Origin: an uncultured Campylobacter sp.
GTDB lineage: Bacteria; Campylobacterota; Campylobacteria; Campylobacterales; Campylobacteraceae
Assembly: GCA_938036585.1 (NCBI GenBank)
Contig: CALHQN010000281.1
Coordinates: forward strand, 1-6,387
Direction of reading: 5' to 3'
Length of the DNA stretch: 6,387 nt
How positions within the stretch are numbered: the stretch's first letter is position 1; each line of letters opens with the position of its first letter. A program made the translations under genes and the position numbers. A model generated the notes under the pieces. That model searched no databases and was not told the DNA's origin. It was given only the letters and a program-made list of their open reading frames with translations. Below, in pieces: positions 5,783 through 6,387 of the stretch.

Positions 5783-6214
5783 CTACGCTTCGGTGATTAC
5801 CGCGTTTACGAGCTTGGAAAATTTCACCCCTTTTAGCGCGCCGATTTTGGCGCTGAGCCGCTCGATTTTTGAAATTTTATCCCGCATCGTGATCTCCTCG
5901 AAGCAGTGGCGCTCGTCGATGTGGAAGTGGCTGGTACTGATGATGGTAACGTTTGCGTGGTGCTCGATCTCTACGAGTTGCTCGATCAGATCGCTTTGGT
6001 GATGATCATACGCGATGCAAAGCACGCCCACGCAGTCCTCGTCGCTATCTCCGTGAAGCACGCCCTCGACCATCTTTTCGCGGATCAGATCGCGGATAAA
6101 CTCGCTGCGGCTTAGGTATTGCTTGGCGCGCACCATCTCATCGAGATCCTCAAAAAGCTTTGTCGGCAACGAAATGCTAAATCTTACGGCGCTCTCTTTT
6201 TCCTCTTTTTTCAT
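5783..6214 (-). CDS. nikR: NikR, nickel-responsive transcriptional regulator
   Basis: NikR is a ribbon-helix-helix repressor that binds nickel and controls nickel uptake and nickel-enzyme genes. The 143-residue protein has an N-terminal DNA-binding domain (SAVRFSISLPTKL at about 8-20, then the helices through RSEFIRDLIREKM, 36-48) and a C-terminal ACT-like nickel domain (about 62-138). The square-planar nickel ligands known from E. coli NikR (H76, H87, H89, C95) have counterparts at a constant offset of nine: H85, H96, H98 and C104. The ATG at 6212-6214 is chosen because AAGGGGA (6219-6225) lies upstream and the protein then starts at the usual distance from the DNA-binding strand; a longer frame from 6301 adds 29 unrelated residues. 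It is read towards the hyp genes, about 750 bp away. Its targets cannot be read from this window. Confidence 0.96.
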   Translation of the reverse strand: MKKEEKESAVRFSISLPTKLFEDLDEMVRAKQYLSRSEFIRDLIREKMVEGVLHGDSDEDCVGVLCIAYDHHQSDLIEQLVEIEHHANVTIISTSHFHIDERHCFEEITMRDKISKIERLSAKIGALKGVKFSKLVNAVITEA

Positions 6215-6218
6215 AGTT

Positions 6219-6225
6219 TCCCCTT
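6219..6225 (-). promoter_or_regulatory. Shine-Dalgarno that sets the nikR start
   Basis: AAGGGGA on the - strand lies a few bases before the ATG at 6212-6214. The upstream in-frame ATG at 6299-6301 has no comparable site. Confidence 0.7.
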
Positions 6226-6246
6226 GTTTCGCGTATTTTGAACGTA

Positions 6247-6252
6247 ATTTTA
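6247..6252 (-). promoter_or_regulatory. Possible -10 element of nikR
   Basis: TAAAAT on the - strand lies about 33 bases before the nikR ATG, a sensible distance for a promoter with a short leader. No clear -35 box or known NikR operator is seen beside it. Confidence 0.25.
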
Positions 6253-6370
6253 CCGAAATTCCGCTCAAATAGTAAGAATTTTGCATGCTAATTCGGCTCA
6301 TTTTTTAAAATTAAAGTTTAAGGCATCGTGCGTATTTTGAAATTTTGCTCGCGATTTTGCGTCATATTTT

Positions 6371-6387
6371 AGGGCTGGCGAAATGAA
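6371..6387 (+). other. Possible start of a divergent gene cut by the window edge
   Basis: ATG at 6383-6385 is preceded by AGGG at 6371-6374 with eight-base spacing, an arrangement that fits a + strand gene divergent from nikR. Only one further base pair is available, so nothing can be said about a product. Confidence 0.2.

Noticed and set aside
6215..6301. N-terminal extension of NikR by 29 residues
   Set aside because: NikR proteins begin a few residues before the ribbon-helix-helix strand, and AAGGGGA supports the ATG at 6214.
6215..6387. Known NikR operator (GTATGA-N16-TCATAC type) upstream of nikR
   Set aside because: No pair of half-sites with the right spacing could be found on either strand.

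Overview
The window joins two unlike pieces of DNA. Bases 1 to about 1370 lie on the + strand, are AT-richer, and carry the first three genes of a VirB/P-type type IV secretion (conjugation) cluster: a VirB1 lytic transglycosylase, a VirB2 pilin and a VirB3 that breaks off after about 75 residues. From about 1370 to the end, all recognisable genes are on the - strand and belong to nickel handling and [NiFe]-hydrogenase maturation. In transcription order they are nikR, then hypB, hypC, hypD and hypE.

The right-hand piece looks like a Campylobacterota chromosome. The evidence is the hypBCDE order, the protein sequences, and a striking excess of the word AAATTT inside and between genes. The fairly high GC of the coding sequence points to one of the GC-richer host-associated Campylobacter (gracilis/rectus/showae type) rather than C. 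jejuni; this species-level guess is inference. The left piece resembles beta- or gammaproteobacterial VirB clusters, but I cannot assign it to a genus.

Right-hand layout: nikR (5783-6214) encodes a nickel-responsive repressor. It is followed by about 750 bp without a convincing gene (5027-5782), holding many AAATTT words and some inverted repeats. hypB (4205-5026) has a His-rich nickel-binding head and overlaps hypC (3924-4205) by one base. hypD (2791-3888) follows 35 bp later. A 168-bp gap with a hairpin then precedes hypE (1402-2622). HypE and HypF (not in the window) make the cyanide ligand, HypC/HypD carry the Fe(CN)2CO unit, and HypB with HypA (also not here) inserts nickel. NikR beside them links the set to nickel supply.

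I did not find a wholly new system. The points most worth checking are: the abrupt junction beside the hypE stop codon, where hypA would be expected; a HypB whose guanine-recognition motif reads TKTA instead of NKxD; two extra segments that make HypE about 70 residues longer than usual; the AAATTT enrichment, which matches the RAATTY transformation motif of C. jejuni; and a long imperfect stem upstream of hypB.
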